64,000 bases of DNA from assembly GCF_910593845.1 (NCBI RefSeq), contig NZ_CAJVAS010000019.1, positions 1-64,000 on the forward strand, given 5' to 3'. Below, piece after piece: positions 35,091-44,860 of the stretch. Every line of letters begins with the position of its first letter. Within the stretch, counting starts at the first letter, position 1. The translations under genes and the position numbers were made by a program. The stretch is from Paenibacillus solanacearum (GTDB lineage: Bacteria > Bacillota > Bacilli > Paenibacillales > NBRC-103111). The notes below the pieces were generated by a model that did no database searches, had not been told where the DNA came from, and worked only from the letters and a program-made list of their open reading frames with translations.

Positions 35091-37787
35091 ATGCTGCAGA
35101 AAGCGAAATACGGGATTCGTTTCAAAATCATCTTAGGCTATGCGGTCATCACCGTCTTTTTTATTATTTCGATCCTGATCGTAAATAGCCAAGTATCCTC
35201 CATGCAGGAACAGCGCAACTATATTATCGAGCATGACATCGCGGTCTTCGATCTGACGAACCAGATCGAAAAACATATGCTTGATATGGAAACGAGCCAG
35301 CGCGGATTTGTACTTACCGGCGATCCGGCTTATTTGGAGCCGTACACGAATGCGAGCTCGAGCTGGAAAGAAGATTACACACGGCTGTATGCCATGCTCC
35401 CCGACAATCCGGAGCAGCAAAAAAAGCTGGAGCTGATCCGAAGCACCATCCAGCATTGGATTACGGTAGCCGGCGATCCTACGATCGTGATGAAGAAAGA
35501 AAACAAAACACAAGAGCTTGACGCCTTCTTCAAATCCGATCCCGGCAAAAAAGATATGGACGAAGTACGCGCACAATTCAAGGCGTTTCGCAGCACCGTT
35601 AAAGAGTTGACTCTCGATCGCGCAGACAAGCTGGATCAAATGAACCGGACGCTGGTTTTCGGATTTTATGCGCTTATGGCTTTGGTGCTTCTGATCGCAT
35701 CGGGCGTCGCCGCCAGCATCTCCAGTTCCATCGTGCGTACGCTGCGCGAAGTCACAGAGGCGATCACCGAGATCGCTTCTTCGAAACAGTCGCACCGCAG
35801 AATTCCTGTAAGCACACAGGATGAAATCGGGATGCTCGGCGAAGCGACCAACGCGCTGCTGGAGAGCCACGAGCGGGAATATTGGCTGCAAACGAAAGTC
35901 GGCGAAGTCGTGACGATGATTCAGGGCATGCCGGATACGCGCACGCTCGGCGGCAAGCTGATCAGCCACATCGCCCCGCTGCTGAACGCAACATACGGCG
36001 TCATCTATATCGTCACCGGCAAGGCCGGCCAGCAGCGCATCGTCAAGCTGGCTTCGTACGCTTCAAGCGGCGAGAACGCCGGCTTCGACGGATTCCGCGT
36101 CGGCGAAGGACTGGTCGGGCAGTGCGTGCTGGAAAACCGGATGTTCCATCTCACCGACGTGCCGGTCGATTACATCCACATCTCGTCCGGTCTCGGCAAG
36201 GCGTCGCCCAAAGACGTACTGATCGCCCCGATCGCTTACGAGGGCCAGGTTATCGCCGTGCTTGAGCTGGCGACGCTCGAGACGTTCGCGCCGGAGCATT
36301 TGCAGCTGCTGGAAGATATTATCGAGTCGCTGGGCATTATGATTAACAGCGTGGAAAGCCGCACGGAAGTGGAACGTCTGCTGCGGGAATCGCAAGCGAT
36401 GACCGAAGAACTGCAGACGCAGGCCGAGGAGCTGCAAACGCAGCAGGAAGAGCTCCGGGTTACGAACGAGCAGCTTGAGAAGCAGAATCGGTTCGCCGAG
36501 GAAAAAGCGCAGGAGCTGGACCGGATTCGGGTCGAGCTGGAGGAATATACGGAGCAGCTGCAGCAAAGCTCGCAGTATAAATCGGACTTCCTGGCCAATA
36601 TGTCGCATGAACTGCGCACGCCCTTGAACAGCATCATCATTTTGTCGGAGATGCTTTCCGAGAATAAGAAAAGGACGCTCACGGCCGAGGAGCAGGAATA
36701 CGCCCGCATCGTCCACTCGTCGGGCAACGATCTGCTCTCGCTGATTAACGATATTCTCGATTTGTCCAAAGTGGAAGCAGGCAAAATCGACATCGTCGTG
36801 GACGAAATGAATGTGACCGAGCTGCCGGCTCACATGAGTAAACAATTCATGAAGGTCGCCGAACAGAAGTCGCTTCAATTTATGATTGAGCTTGCGCCGG
36901 ATGTGCCGACCATCTTCTTGACGGACGAACAGCGGGTTCATCAAATTTTGCGCAATTTATTATCCAACGCATTCAAATTTACGGAACGCGGCTCGGTCAC
37001 GATGCGCGTGCAGACGGCGGAGCCGAAGCTCGTAAAGCAGCTGTTCTCGCCGCAGCGTCACGATACCGTGCTCGCCTTGTCGGTGTCGGATACCGGCATC
37101 GGCATCCCGGCCGACAAGCGCGAGGTCATCTTCGAAGCGTTCCATCAAGCCGACGGGACGACGAGCCGCAAGTTCGGGGGGACCGGCCTCGGGCTTTCGA
37201 TTTGCCGCGAGTTCGCCAAGCTGCTGGGCGGGCATATCGTCGTCGAGAGCGAGGAAGGCGTCGGAACGAACTTTACGCTGTACGTGCCGTCGCTGGAGCC
37301 GAACAAGCAACGTCATATCCATGAGACGGCCGTAAGCTTCGAAACAGACGCTCCGGCCGCCGTCGTTCCCGTCTCCCGGCTCACGCCGGCTGTGCCGCCA
37401 AGCACCCTGTTCGCCGGTAAACACATTCTTGTCGTCGACGACGACGTCCGCAACGTCTTCGCGCTCACAACATGGCTCGAGGACGCCGGATTCCATGTCA
37501 CCGTGGCCAGCAACGGCCAGGAATGCCTCGACGCGCTGAATGGCGACGTGCCGATCGATCTGGCTTTGATCGATATTATGATGCCGGTCATGGACGGCTA
37601 CGAAACGATACGCCGCATCCGCGCGAACCCGCAGCTCGCCGCCCTGCCGATTATCGCGCTGACGGCCAAAGCGATGAAGCACGACCGGGAGCAGTGCCTG
37701 GAAGCCGGCGCGTCGGATTATATCAGCAAGCCGATCAATATGAATCAACTGACGTCGCTGATGCGAGTATGGCTGGCAAAGGAATAG
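35091..37787 (+). CDS. Hybrid histidine kinase (CHASE3-HAMP-GAF-HisKA-HATPase-REC)
   Basis: The 898-residue protein has a membrane helix at 12-31, an extracellular CHASE3 helical sensor (about 33-185, with METSQRGFVLTGDPAYLEPY), a second helix (about 189-212), HAMP (213-265), GAF (270-425) and a coiled coil rich in EELQTQ repeats (425-495). HisKA carries His506 in SHELRTPLN; HATPase shows NLLSNAFKF, DTGIGI and GTGLGLS; the C-terminal receiver carries Asp828 in LIDIMMPVMDG. The layout is common in Paenibacillus. The receiver on the kinase, with no separate output regulator nearby, suggests a phosphorelay. The CheR-type gene begins 12 bases after the stop. Confidence 0.92.
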   Translation: MLQKAKYGIRFKIILGYAVITVFFIISILIVNSQVSSMQEQRNYIIEHDIAVFDLTNQIEKHMLDMETSQRGFVLTGDPAYLEPYTNASSSWKEDYTRLYAMLPDNPEQQKKLELIRSTIQHWITVAGDPTIVMKKENKTQELDAFFKSDPGKKDMDEVRAQFKAFRSTVKELTLDRADKLDQMNRTLVFGFYALMALVLLIASGVAASISSSIVRTLREVTEAITEIASSKQSHRRIPVSTQDEIGMLGEATNALLESHEREYWLQTKVGEVVTMIQGMPDTRTLGGKLISHIAPLLNATYGVIYIVTGKAGQQRIVKLASYASSGENAGFDGFRVGEGLVGQCVLENRMFHLTDVPVDYIHISSGLGKASPKDVLIAPIAYEGQVIAVLELATLETFAPEHLQLLEDIIESLGIMINSVESRTEVERLLRESQAMTEELQTQAEELQTQQEELRVTNEQLEKQNRFAEEKAQELDRIRVELEEYTEQLQQSSQYKSDFLANMSHELRTPLNSIIILSEMLSENKKRTLTAEEQEYARIVHSSGNDLLSLINDILDLSKVEAGKIDIVVDEMNVTELPAHMSKQFMKVAEQKSLQFMIELAPDVPTIFLTDEQRVHQILRNLLSNAFKFTERGSVTMRVQTAEPKLVKQLFSPQRHDTVLALSVSDTGIGIPADKREVIFEAFHQADGTTSRKFGGTGLGLSICREFAKLLGGHIVVESEEGVGTNFTLYVPSLEPNKQRHIHETAVSFETDAPAAVVPVSRLTPAVPPSTLFAGKHILVVDDDVRNVFALTTWLEDAGFHVTVASNGQECLDALNGDVPIDLALIDIMMPVMDGYETIRRIRANPQLAALPIIALTAKAMKHDREQCLEAGASDYISKPINMNQLTSLMRVWLAKE

Positions 37788-37799
37788 GCGGTGAAAGAA

Positions 37800-38630
37800 A
37801 TGACAAGCGGGGACGATCTCGAAGCCATTGAAATCGAGCTTCTTCTTGAAGGATTGTATCGCGTGTACGGGTATGATTTTCGAAATTACAACCGGGCTTC
37901 CATCCGCAGACGCGTCGCCAACCGGCTGCGGATGGACCGTATCTCGACGGTGACCTTGCTCTTGGATAAAATCTTGCATCATCGGCAAGAAGCGGAAAAG
38001 CTGGTGAAAGACTTTTCGATCAACGTAACCGAGATGTTCAGAGATCCGTCGTTTTTCCGCTCGTTCCGCAAAAACGCCATTCCCCTTCTGCGCGATTTGC
38101 CGGAAATCCGCATATGGCACGCAGGATGCTCCACCGGAGAGGAAGTCGTTTCGCTCGCTATTCTGCTTGCGGAAGAAGGGCTGTTGGCGAAGGCGCGAAT
38201 CTATGCGACCGACATGAACAACGACGTACTGGACAAAGCCCGCAAGGGCGCTGTTCCAATCGCGATGATGCAGCAGTATACGCGCAACTACTTGCTTGCC
38301 GGCGGAGCGAAGGAATTCTCCTCCTATTATACAACCGACTGCGAGTTCGCTTATTTCAGCCCGCAGTTGCAGGAGCAGGTCATGTATTTTCAGCATAATC
38401 TGGTGACGGATTATTCGTTCAACGAGTTCCACGTCATCCTGTGCCGCAATGTGCTGATTTACTTTGATCCTGTCCTGCAGAACCGGGTCCACCAGCTGTT
38501 CGACGAAAGCTTGGACGCGTCCGGCGTGCTGGCGCTCGGCAGCAAGGAGTCGCTCTCCTTCTATGAACATGCCGACCGGTACGAAGCCGTCGATCCCGCC
38601 GAGAAGCTGTATCGCAAAGGCAAGCCATAA
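37800..38630 (+). CDS. CheR-type methyltransferase
   Basis: ATG 37800 (AGGCGGTG upstream) gives 276 residues; a GTG three codons earlier is possible. The N-terminal helical domain (FRNYNRASIRRRVANRL) and SAM-binding domain (NVTEMFRDPSFF, IWHAGCSTGEEV, CRNVLIYF) match chemotaxis methyltransferases. No CheB or CheW gene is near. The close linkage to the hybrid kinase suggests that it modifies a protein of that pathway rather than classical receptors; a chemoreceptor gene does lie 1.2 kb downstream. Confidence 0.88.
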   Translation: MTSGDDLEAIEIELLLEGLYRVYGYDFRNYNRASIRRRVANRLRMDRISTVTLLLDKILHHRQEAEKLVKDFSINVTEMFRDPSFFRSFRKNAIPLLRDLPEIRIWHAGCSTGEEVVSLAILLAEEGLLAKARIYATDMNNDVLDKARKGAVPIAMMQQYTRNYLLAGGAKEFSSYYTTDCEFAYFSPQLQEQVMYFQHNLVTDYSFNEFHVILCRNVLIYFDPVLQNRVHQLFDESLDASGVLALGSKESLSFYEHADRYEAVDPAEKLYRKGKP

Positions 38631-38652
38631 GCTGCGTGCGGCGCTCACGAAA

Positions 38653-38684
38653 CATGTCCGCACCGAATCGCCGGCACGGACATG
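38653..38684. terminator. Hairpin between cheR-like and usp-like genes
   Basis: CATGTCCG (38653-38660) pairs with CGGACATG (38677-38684). There is no T run; it is probably a shared weak terminator of the convergent genes. Confidence 0.5.
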
Positions 38685-38692
38685 GATAACGG

Positions 38693-39127
38693 CTACTGCT
38701 TCACGACGAGCACCGGAACCGGCGCGTCTTGTACGACCTGCTTGCTCACGCTGCCGAGGAACAGCTTCTGAAGGCCGCTTAATCCCCGGTTGCCTATAAT
38801 GATCAAATCGCATTCATGATGCTCCGCGCAGCTCACAATCGCCCCGGCCGGACTGCCGTCGGTTACAATTTCGCCGGTAAACGCGGCGTAAGGGGCAACC
38901 CGGATCTCCGCCTGCTCCAACGTTCGCTTTGCTAGCGTATCGAGCTCCGCCAGCAAATCCACGGAAGGCACGAGGTAAGCCTCGCCTGCCACAGGCTCCG
39001 GCTGATTCACATGCAGCACGACCACCTGCATCCCCGCATTCAGCTTGCAAAGCTCGATCGTCTTGTCCAGCGCGAGATTCGCTCCATCGGTTCCGTCATA
39101 AGCCAACAATGCTTTTCGGCAAAACAT
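38693..39127 (-). CDS. Universal stress protein
   Basis: ATG 39127 lies 6 bases after GGAGGGTG; a GTG three codons earlier is inside that site. The 144-residue UspA fold begins KALLAYDGTDGANLALDKT and has the ATP-binding motif GNRGLSGLQKLFLGSVS, followed by APVPVLVV. Such proteins act in stress survival. It is convergent with the CheR-like gene. Confidence 0.9.
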   Translation of the reverse strand: MFCRKALLAYDGTDGANLALDKTIELCKLNAGMQVVVLHVNQPEPVAGEAYLVPSVDLLAELDTLAKRTLEQAEIRVAPYAAFTGEIVTDGSPAGAIVSCAEHHECDLIIIGNRGLSGLQKLFLGSVSKQVVQDAPVPVLVVKQ

Positions 39128-39290
39128 CGTATCCACCCTCCCCTATCAGGAATTACAATCTATTAACCTGCGAAACGGAATATGAACCATTGTAATAGAA
39201 TCGCTGCCTCGCCATCATGAGCCGCCTTCGAAGTATAATCTCCTCCCCAGTTGACCATAATTCATGTATTACACAATAGGACGGAAATTG

Positions 39291-39769
39291 ATGGATACAA
39301 TCATTCTTTACTCTGCCTGGATCGTTACGGCAATTCTTCTACTGATCCTGATTAACCGAAGAAACTGGATTGAAGCGCAAGTAAGCTTCTTATTCATGCA
39401 AGTCCCCAGCTGGTTATTCGGCGCCATTGTGGTTCAAGGAGGGTTAATCGAATATCCGGTAGGGTTTCTTAGCATGGCTTACCGCGCGAGCTTTACGTTC
39501 GAATTTTCATATTTCCGTCTGTTAGCGCCATCTTCAACGTTTATTTCCCCAAAACAAGAACATGGCTTGTAAAAACCGTATATACGCTGAGCTTTCCAGC
39601 CGTTATTACAGTGGCTGAACTCTATTTGGAAAAGCATACGCAATTAATTAAGTACTTGCATTGGTCTCCCTATTGGAGCTTCATCTCCATTATGTTGACG
39701 CTATTGCTCTCCTATGGGTACTATCGCTGGTTTTTCAAAAAAATCCGGAATATGTATACCGGCAAGTGA
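39291..39769 (+). pseudogene. CBO0543-family membrane protein with a frameshift
   Basis: From ATG 39291 the frame encodes MDTIILYSAWIVTAILLLILI and continues with membrane-type sequence to about base 39510. The reading then continues in a different frame from 39512 (FPSVSAIFNVYFPKTRTWLVK...) with three more hydrophobic segments, to TGA 39767-39769. The two parts joined make a normal CBO0543-type protein of about 158 residues. A TTTT run (39504-39507) at the junction is a likely slip point. Either the gene is broken, or the base count there is wrong. Function of the family is unknown. Confidence 0.75.
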
Positions 39770-39873
39770 AATGCTCCCGATATCGCCATTCGCTGTGATG
39801 AAAGTCACAGCCTTTTTTGTCGTTTTGTGTTATTGTATGGTAAAAAAGGTTCAAACCAGAGCGGGGTCATTCG

Positions 39874-41157
39874 ATGACAAATACGAAATTTAGCATCGTG
39901 AAGAAAATGGTACTGGGCATTACGGCCGTTTCGACGGTCACTTACGGGACAAGCGCCTTTTTCATTTTCATATTGCGGGGCATGGCGAAGGAATATATTT
40001 CCGAGTGGCTATTTATCTGCATCACGCTGCTGCTGGGCATTTTCTGGACCGGCTTCCTGGGCTGGCTCGCGGCCAGGTGGTTCATTCGGCCGCTCTTGCA
40101 GTTGACGGTCGCAGCGAATCATGCAGCCGAAGGAAACTTGCAGATTCAACTGATCCCAAGCCGTTCGGATGATGAATTGCGGGCGCTGGGCCTCTCCTTC
40201 GCCAGAATGATCGACAATTTACGGGAAATGATTGACGGCATTTCAACCAACTATCAGACAACCCACAGCCAGGTGGACGAACTGCGAACCGCGATCGGGC
40301 AAGCGGCGGCGCATGTGGAGTTGATTACATCAACAATCGAAGATATCGCGCGCGGTGCGGAACGGCAGTCGAAGTCGTCGGAGGCGATGTTCATCACGGT
40401 TGAGCAGATGACGACGGCGACGGCCGACATTAACGCCAAATCGGATACGGCACGGCAGCTAACCATGCAAATGGTATCCACCATCGAAACCAACAAAAAC
40501 GTCATCCAATCTTTGGTCAACGGCATGCAAAAACTGGCCGTGCTAAATCAGGAATCGATCGGCGTCGTTCAAAGCCTGGAGTCCAATGCGAGAGAAATCG
40601 GCGACATCTCCAATGTCGTCGGCGAGCTCTCGAATCAAACCCACCTCCTTGCGCTCAACGCCTCCATCGAAGCGGCAAGAGCCGGAGAGCATGGGAAAGG
40701 CTTTGCGGTGGTCGCCGATGAAGTGAAGAAGCTCGCGGCGCAAAGCTCGCAAGCCGTCAGCGACATTAACCATCTGATCGCGCAAATTCAGGCGGAAGTG
40801 AACAACGCCGTCGTGAAAATTACGCAGCAGTTCGAAGTGGCGCGTCAAGAATCGGCTCATGGCGAGACGGTCGCTGCGGCGCTGCAGTCGATTATCGGCG
40901 AGGCTGACAAGGTCGCCGAAACCGTCGACCTCATCGCGTCCATGGTGTCGACGCAAGCCGGACAGGCGCAATCGTCGTTGCATGAGGCCCGGGAGATGGC
41001 CGACATCGCTTCGCGAATCTCTTCAGGAGCTAAGGGCGTATTCGCTTCGACGGAAGAACAGACGGCCGTTATGGAAGAGATCGCTGCTTCCTCGGAGCTG
41101 CTGAGAGAGCAATCGGCAAAACTGAAGCAGCAAATTGAATTTTTCAAAGTAAAATGA
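39874..41157 (+). CDS. Methyl-accepting chemotaxis protein with short membrane domain
   Basis: The 427-residue protein has two membrane helices (about 15-35 and 43-65) with almost no extracellular part, then HAMP (66-120) and a signalling coiled coil whose tip contains [31 protein letters not shown] (about 262-291). Without an outside domain it should sense membrane or cytoplasmic state. GAGCGGGG precedes ATG 39874. A CCGATAT element at 39776-39782 resembles a SigD -10, but no matching -35 is evident. Confidence 0.9.
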   Translation: MTNTKFSIVKKMVLGITAVSTVTYGTSAFFIFILRGMAKEYISEWLFICITLLLGIFWTGFLGWLAARWFIRPLLQLTVAANHAAEGNLQIQLIPSRSDDELRALGLSFARMIDNLREMIDGISTNYQTTHSQVDELRTAIGQAAAHVELITSTIEDIARGAERQSKSSEAMFITVEQMTTATADINAKSDTARQLTMQMVSTIETNKNVIQSLVNGMQKLAVLNQESIGVVQSLESNAREIGDISNVVGELSNQTHLLALNASIEAARAGEHGKGFAVVADEVKKLAAQSSQAVSDINHLIAQIQAEVNNAVVKITQQFEVARQESAHGETVAAALQSIIGEADKVAETVDLIASMVSTQAGQAQSSLHEAREMADIASRISSGAKGVFASTEEQTAVMEEIAASSELLREQSAKLKQQIEFFKVK

Positions 41158-41204
41158 TGGCTTTGCGGGGCTGCCGCAAGCCCATTTTCTCCGGATCATG
41201 CTGC

Positions 41205-41269
41205 AAGCGCCCTTCAGGACGGAGCCGGGTTTCAATCCCGGATTGCCGTCGTGAGGGGCGCTCTTTTTT
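41205..41269 (+). terminator. Large branched terminator after the chemoreceptor
   Basis: AGCGCCC...GGGCGCT form the outer stem, with inner pairs ACGG/CCGT and CCGGG/CCCGG, followed by TTTTTT (41263-41268). The inner arm reads CCGGGTTTCAATCCCGG, which looks like a tRNA T-arm, but no acceptor or anticodon arms are present. Confidence 0.85.
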
Positions 41270-41300
41270 CATACAGCTGCGTTCCATATCGTTCCACTCT

Positions 41301-41819
41301 TTAAATACGTTTCATATACAGCAGTTTCCCTTCCCCGGGATAGTAATAATCGGGAAGATGACATAGCAGAACAAAGCCATAGCGCTCAAACAGTTTACGA
41401 GCGCCTCCATACGCAGGCAAATCGCAAGTGAAGGTTTCGATATATCGTCCGTTATGGGCAACGCAATATTGAAGCATCGCTTCGATTAATCGCTGTCCCA
41501 GCCTGCGACGGCGGTAGGTCCGATGCACTCCGAAGTATTCGAGACGGTAACCGCCGCTCCGATGTTCGTTCTCGTTGAAAATGACCGCGGATACGACCTC
41601 TCCCTGCAGTTCGGTATACCAGCATAAAATATGCTTGTCCTGCAAGCTGCGCTGAGGCAGCGCCAGCAGCTGCTCCCTCTCTCCGGGGGTGAACCGCTGG
41701 TCATCGAAGCAATCGACTCCTAGCAGAAATGCGGAAACCTTGCTCGCCTCTGCCGCACTATTGACGGGAGACAGCTGGGGCGTGGATTGATCTCTTCTCG
41801 ACTGCTCGGACATAGGCAT
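41301..41819 (-). CDS. GNAT family N-acetyltransferase
   Basis: ATG 41819 lies 5 bases after GGAGG; an ATG at 41831 is part of that site. The 172-residue protein has the GNAT core YFGVHRTYRRRRLGQRLIEAML (acetyl-CoA binding loop RRRRLG) and GARKLFERYGF near the C-terminus. The substrate is unknown. It is the first minus-strand gene beyond the contractile injection cluster and probably not part of it. Confidence 0.85.
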   Translation of the reverse strand: MPMSEQSRRDQSTPQLSPVNSAAEASKVSAFLLGVDCFDDQRFTPGEREQLLALPQRSLQDKHILCWYTELQGEVVSAVIFNENEHRSGGYRLEYFGVHRTYRRRRLGQRLIEAMLQYCVAHNGRYIETFTCDLPAYGGARKLFERYGFVLLCHLPDYYYPGEGKLLYMKRI

Positions 41820-41913
41820 AAGAACCTCCATCTATTGATATGATTACGCTATCCCCATACTGGCGGGCACAAGTAGGCAGCCAATCGGCACAGCCGTCCG
41901 GTGTACATGCAAT

Positions 41914-44655
41914 TCATGAAATATGCAGCGCATAATTCCAGTCAGCGGATACCCCTTCTTGAAAATAACGATCGCATGCAAAAAAATATTGCTTGGCTGC
42001 CAAGTCATACCGGTTCTTCTTCACGACAGTGACAAAAGCTTGCCTTGCATCATGGAAGCGGCCGTTACGAAACAGCTCGACCGCCTCCTCGAACTGCTGC
42101 CGCGTCTCCTCCTTGAGCCTGCGAATCGTCTCCGGATCGGCTTCGTACAGATCGTAAAGCTCCACCGTCTGCCCTCCATCCTTGAGCTGGAATGCGCCCA
42201 GCTTGCGGTGTCTCCAACGCGTCATCTCCTGAGCGGAACGGAACGCCGCCTCCGTCAGCAATATATGAACACCCAACTTGTCCGACAAGCGCTCCAATTC
42301 CATCGTCAGCTGTACATCATTCGATACCACACTGCCTTCCATCCGCTGCTCCTCGCCAATCATCCCGATCATGATTTCGCCGCAATGAACGGCAATGCCG
42401 ATATCGATCGGGTCGTGCTCCGCATTGTAGGATTCGAGCGTTGAACGCAGCAGGACGGCCGCCTTTATCGCATCCATGGCATCGTTCGGGAACAACGTCA
42501 GCATGCCCGGCCCCAAATAACGGCTTGTAAAGCCGCCGCAATCCCGTATGACCGGGCCGAATGTTTTCAGGAAGCCGTTAATGAAGTGAAAATTCCCCTC
42601 CGTCGTCAATCTCCCGGACAACTCGGGAAAATGGCGCACCTCGCAAACAAGAACCGCCATGACCCGGTTCGCCTGCTCTCCGAGCCGAATTTGCGTCATA
42701 TGGCTCTTTCCTAGCAGCTTCAGCATTTGCTGCGGAACGAAGCGGGCATAGGAAACGTTCAGCCTGGTTACTTCCTGAATATACTGGCGAATCGAGCTGG
42801 CCATCATATTGAATCGTTCCCCCAGCTCCTCCACTTCGTCCCGCGTATGGATTTGCACCCTCACATCCCATTCTCCTCCGGCTATAAGGTTCACGCTCCG
42901 GCGCAGCTTGCGGATGGAATGGAGCAAATATGCCGTCATCCCGGTAATCACCATCACCAGAATTGCGGCACAAATGGCGATGATACCAAGAATGTCCCCC
43001 ATGATGGACAAATTGCTTTCATTCACTCGGATCATATCTTTACCGGTCTCGTAGATCCCGATGATCTCTCCCCGGTCATTGTAAAGCGGGCCCAAAGCGA
43101 ACAGCCAATGTCCTTTCGCGTCCCGCCACTCCCCGGTTACCGTTTGTCCTTTTTCCAGTACGAGTAAATTACTTTCATTCAGCGGAAAGGGGCGGAACAT
43201 CATCACACTGTCGTCGTCGTCCATCATAATGTACAAGCGGCCGTCCATGTAGCGGTAGATCGTATTGTACAAACCATCCCCCTGTTCGTAAGCGCTGGAG
43301 AACATGCCGTTCAGCCGGGATTTAATCGCCTTGTAATCGTCATTCATGTAATCGCGCGGCGAATGCAGTCGTTCCAGACGGCCTCCGTCGACCAGAAGTT
43401 TGCTGTTATCGACCATCAGCTTCAACTGATGCAGCATCTGATCCCGTATTTTATCCGCAAACGAGGTGTAGACGGAATAAGACAGGCCGACCATGCACAG
43501 CATGACGACCGGAATAATCAAGGCCAGCTGCTTGAACAGAAGAGATACTTTCCGCCGCAGTACATGGACATATATGAAGCGGACCGTTGCAACTGCAAGC
43601 ATTCCCAACATAATAATGCCCGCCCAATAAGCAACTCTCGCGCATACGACGGTCCGCGAATACCGGTAACCTTCCTTTACCGCTGCGATGCTTCCGTCCG
43701 GGTTCAATTGAATCAGCCGGCCGGAGACGGCTGCAATCATCCCCTCATCCGATACCGATACCTGTGTAAAATCGGACCATGCCTGGCTGGGAAACCGCTT
43801 GGCCAACATATCCTTTGTAATCCATGTTTCGACCGGATGGCCGGGCTGCCGCACATCCACCCGTTTGATAGCCGATTCGTAATAATCGATAAAATAAACC
43901 CGCGATTGTCCGTCCGCCGCAATGCCGGCCGGAAAGTTCAGCAGCGGTTCTTCCGTCTGCGGGTACAAGGGCGCAGCGGCATTCGCAGCCGAGTATAGCG
44001 CGCCGCGCTTCGTCGTATAAAATATGGCTCCCGCTCCGCTCCAAGCCAGTTCATTCAAGTATGCATCCGGCGGCACATGGATCGTCGCGACGGTTTCCGG
44101 CGTGCCCTTCGCATCAGCGTCAGATTGTGCCGGCAGCCGCAGCAGCAAGGCTGATTCGCGCTCAACCCGAAAAAAATACACATACCCCTCCTTCGCCGAC
44201 AAATCCTGGATTTTGCCCACCCGCAGCAAATGCTCCGCCGGCGCATACACCGCGTCGTACATCACGACGGTTTCAGATCCGTCAGGCGATATTTTCATGA
44301 TCTGCTCCCCGATCACCGCAAGCCCGCCGGAATCGAGCACCGTCACGAGCACATAAGCGTTCCCCTCGGCATCAGCCGCAATGCTGTTGAATAGGCGGAG
44401 CGTGTTGGGCCGGGCGTACTCCCCAGCAGGCACGGAGTAAACGAGCAGTCCGTATTTGTTCACTTTCTCCAACGTGCTTTTCGAGTTGGAGATCGTATAC
44501 ATACTGCCATCGGAATCTGTCGTTACGTGGAAAATATCGGTGTATGCATTTTCGGTCTTGAGGGGCAGAAGAGACCAAGCATCCCGGAATTTTATAAGCA
44601 AAGCTGCGGATAGTACCATCGCGGCTAGCAGCACTACCAGTTTCCATTTCACCAA
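41914..44655 (-). CDS. Multi-pass sensor with HAMP and degenerate class III cyclase domain
   Basis: TTG 44655 lies 7 bases after GGAGGTGA; GTG 44652 is the alternative. The product has 913 residues: a membrane helix (about 5-21), an outside beta-propeller/NHL-like region (40-330), two membrane helices (about 340-362 and 377-395), an outside Cache-like region (400-550), a fourth helix (about 553-578), HAMP (575-630), a cyclase homology domain (about 655-820) and a helical tail. In that domain the first metal aspartate (usual FSDIRGF) is replaced in VCEVRHF, and the second (usual GDA) in RYLGPGM. It is therefore probably not an active cyclase. It ends the same-strand series that includes the contractile injection genes, 205 bases after its neighbour. 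Confidence 0.8.
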   Translation of the reverse strand: MVKWKLVVLLAAMVLSAALLIKFRDAWSLLPLKTENAYTDIFHVTTDSDGSMYTISNSKSTLEKVNKYGLLVYSVPAGEYARPNTLRLFNSIAADAEGNAYVLVTVLDSGGLAVIGEQIMKISPDGSETVVMYDAVYAPAEHLLRVGKIQDLSAKEGYVYFFRVERESALLLRLPAQSDADAKGTPETVATIHVPPDAYLNELAWSGAGAIFYTTKRGALYSAANAAAPLYPQTEEPLLNFPAGIAADGQSRVYFIDYYESAIKRVDVRQPGHPVETWITKDMLAKRFPSQAWSDFTQVSVSDEGMIAAVSGRLIQLNPDGSIAAVKEGYRYSRTVVCARVAYWAGIIMLGMLAVATVRFIYVHVLRRKVSLLFKQLALIIPVVMLCMVGLSYSVYTSFADKIRDQMLHQLKLMVDNSKLLVDGGRLERLHSPRDYMNDDYKAIKSRLNGMFSSAYEQGDGLYNTIYRYMDGRLYIMMDDDDSVMMFRPFPLNESNLLVLEKGQTVTGEWRDAKGHWLFALGPLYNDRGEIIGIYETGKDMIRVNESNLSIMGDILGIIAICAAILVMVITGMTAYLLHSIRKLRRSVNLIAGGEWDVRVQIHTRDEVEELGERFNMMASSIRQYIQEVTRLNVSYARFVPQQMLKLLGKSHMTQIRLGEQANRVMAVLVCEVRHFPELSGRLTTEGNFHFINGFLKTFGPVIRDCGGFTSRYLGPGMLTLFPNDAMDAIKAAVLLRSTLESYNAEHDPIDIGIAVHCGEIMIGMIGEEQRMEGSVVSNDVQLTMELERLSDKLGVHILLTEAAFRSAQEMTRWRHRKLGAFQLKDGGQTVELYDLYEADPETIRRLKEETRQQFEEAVELFRNGRFHDARQAFVTVVKKNRYDLAAKQYFFACDRYFQEGVSADWNYALHIS

Positions 44656-44860
44656 TGACCGCTCACCTCCATTCCATTTCGGTGGAATACTTATCCTATA
44701 CCGCCATTGATCTGCCGACGCGCGTAATTCCGAGCGGGCATCATTGACAAAGGGCAACTTAGCTGCACTGTTGTAACCGCTGCAATAACCCCATCCCGGC
44801 TTCGTATGGCGATGGTCGCCCCTCTTCTTATCCCCCGATTCGCAACCGGGAGTGGCTAGC

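Noticed and set aside
41230-41260. A tRNA gene suggested by CCGGGTTTCAATCCCGG
   Set aside because: No acceptor, D or anticodon arms fit; nested stems plus TTTTTT make it a terminator.
41914-44655. Annotation as an active adenylate cyclase
   Set aside because: Both expected metal-binding aspartates appear to be replaced, so activity should not be assumed.
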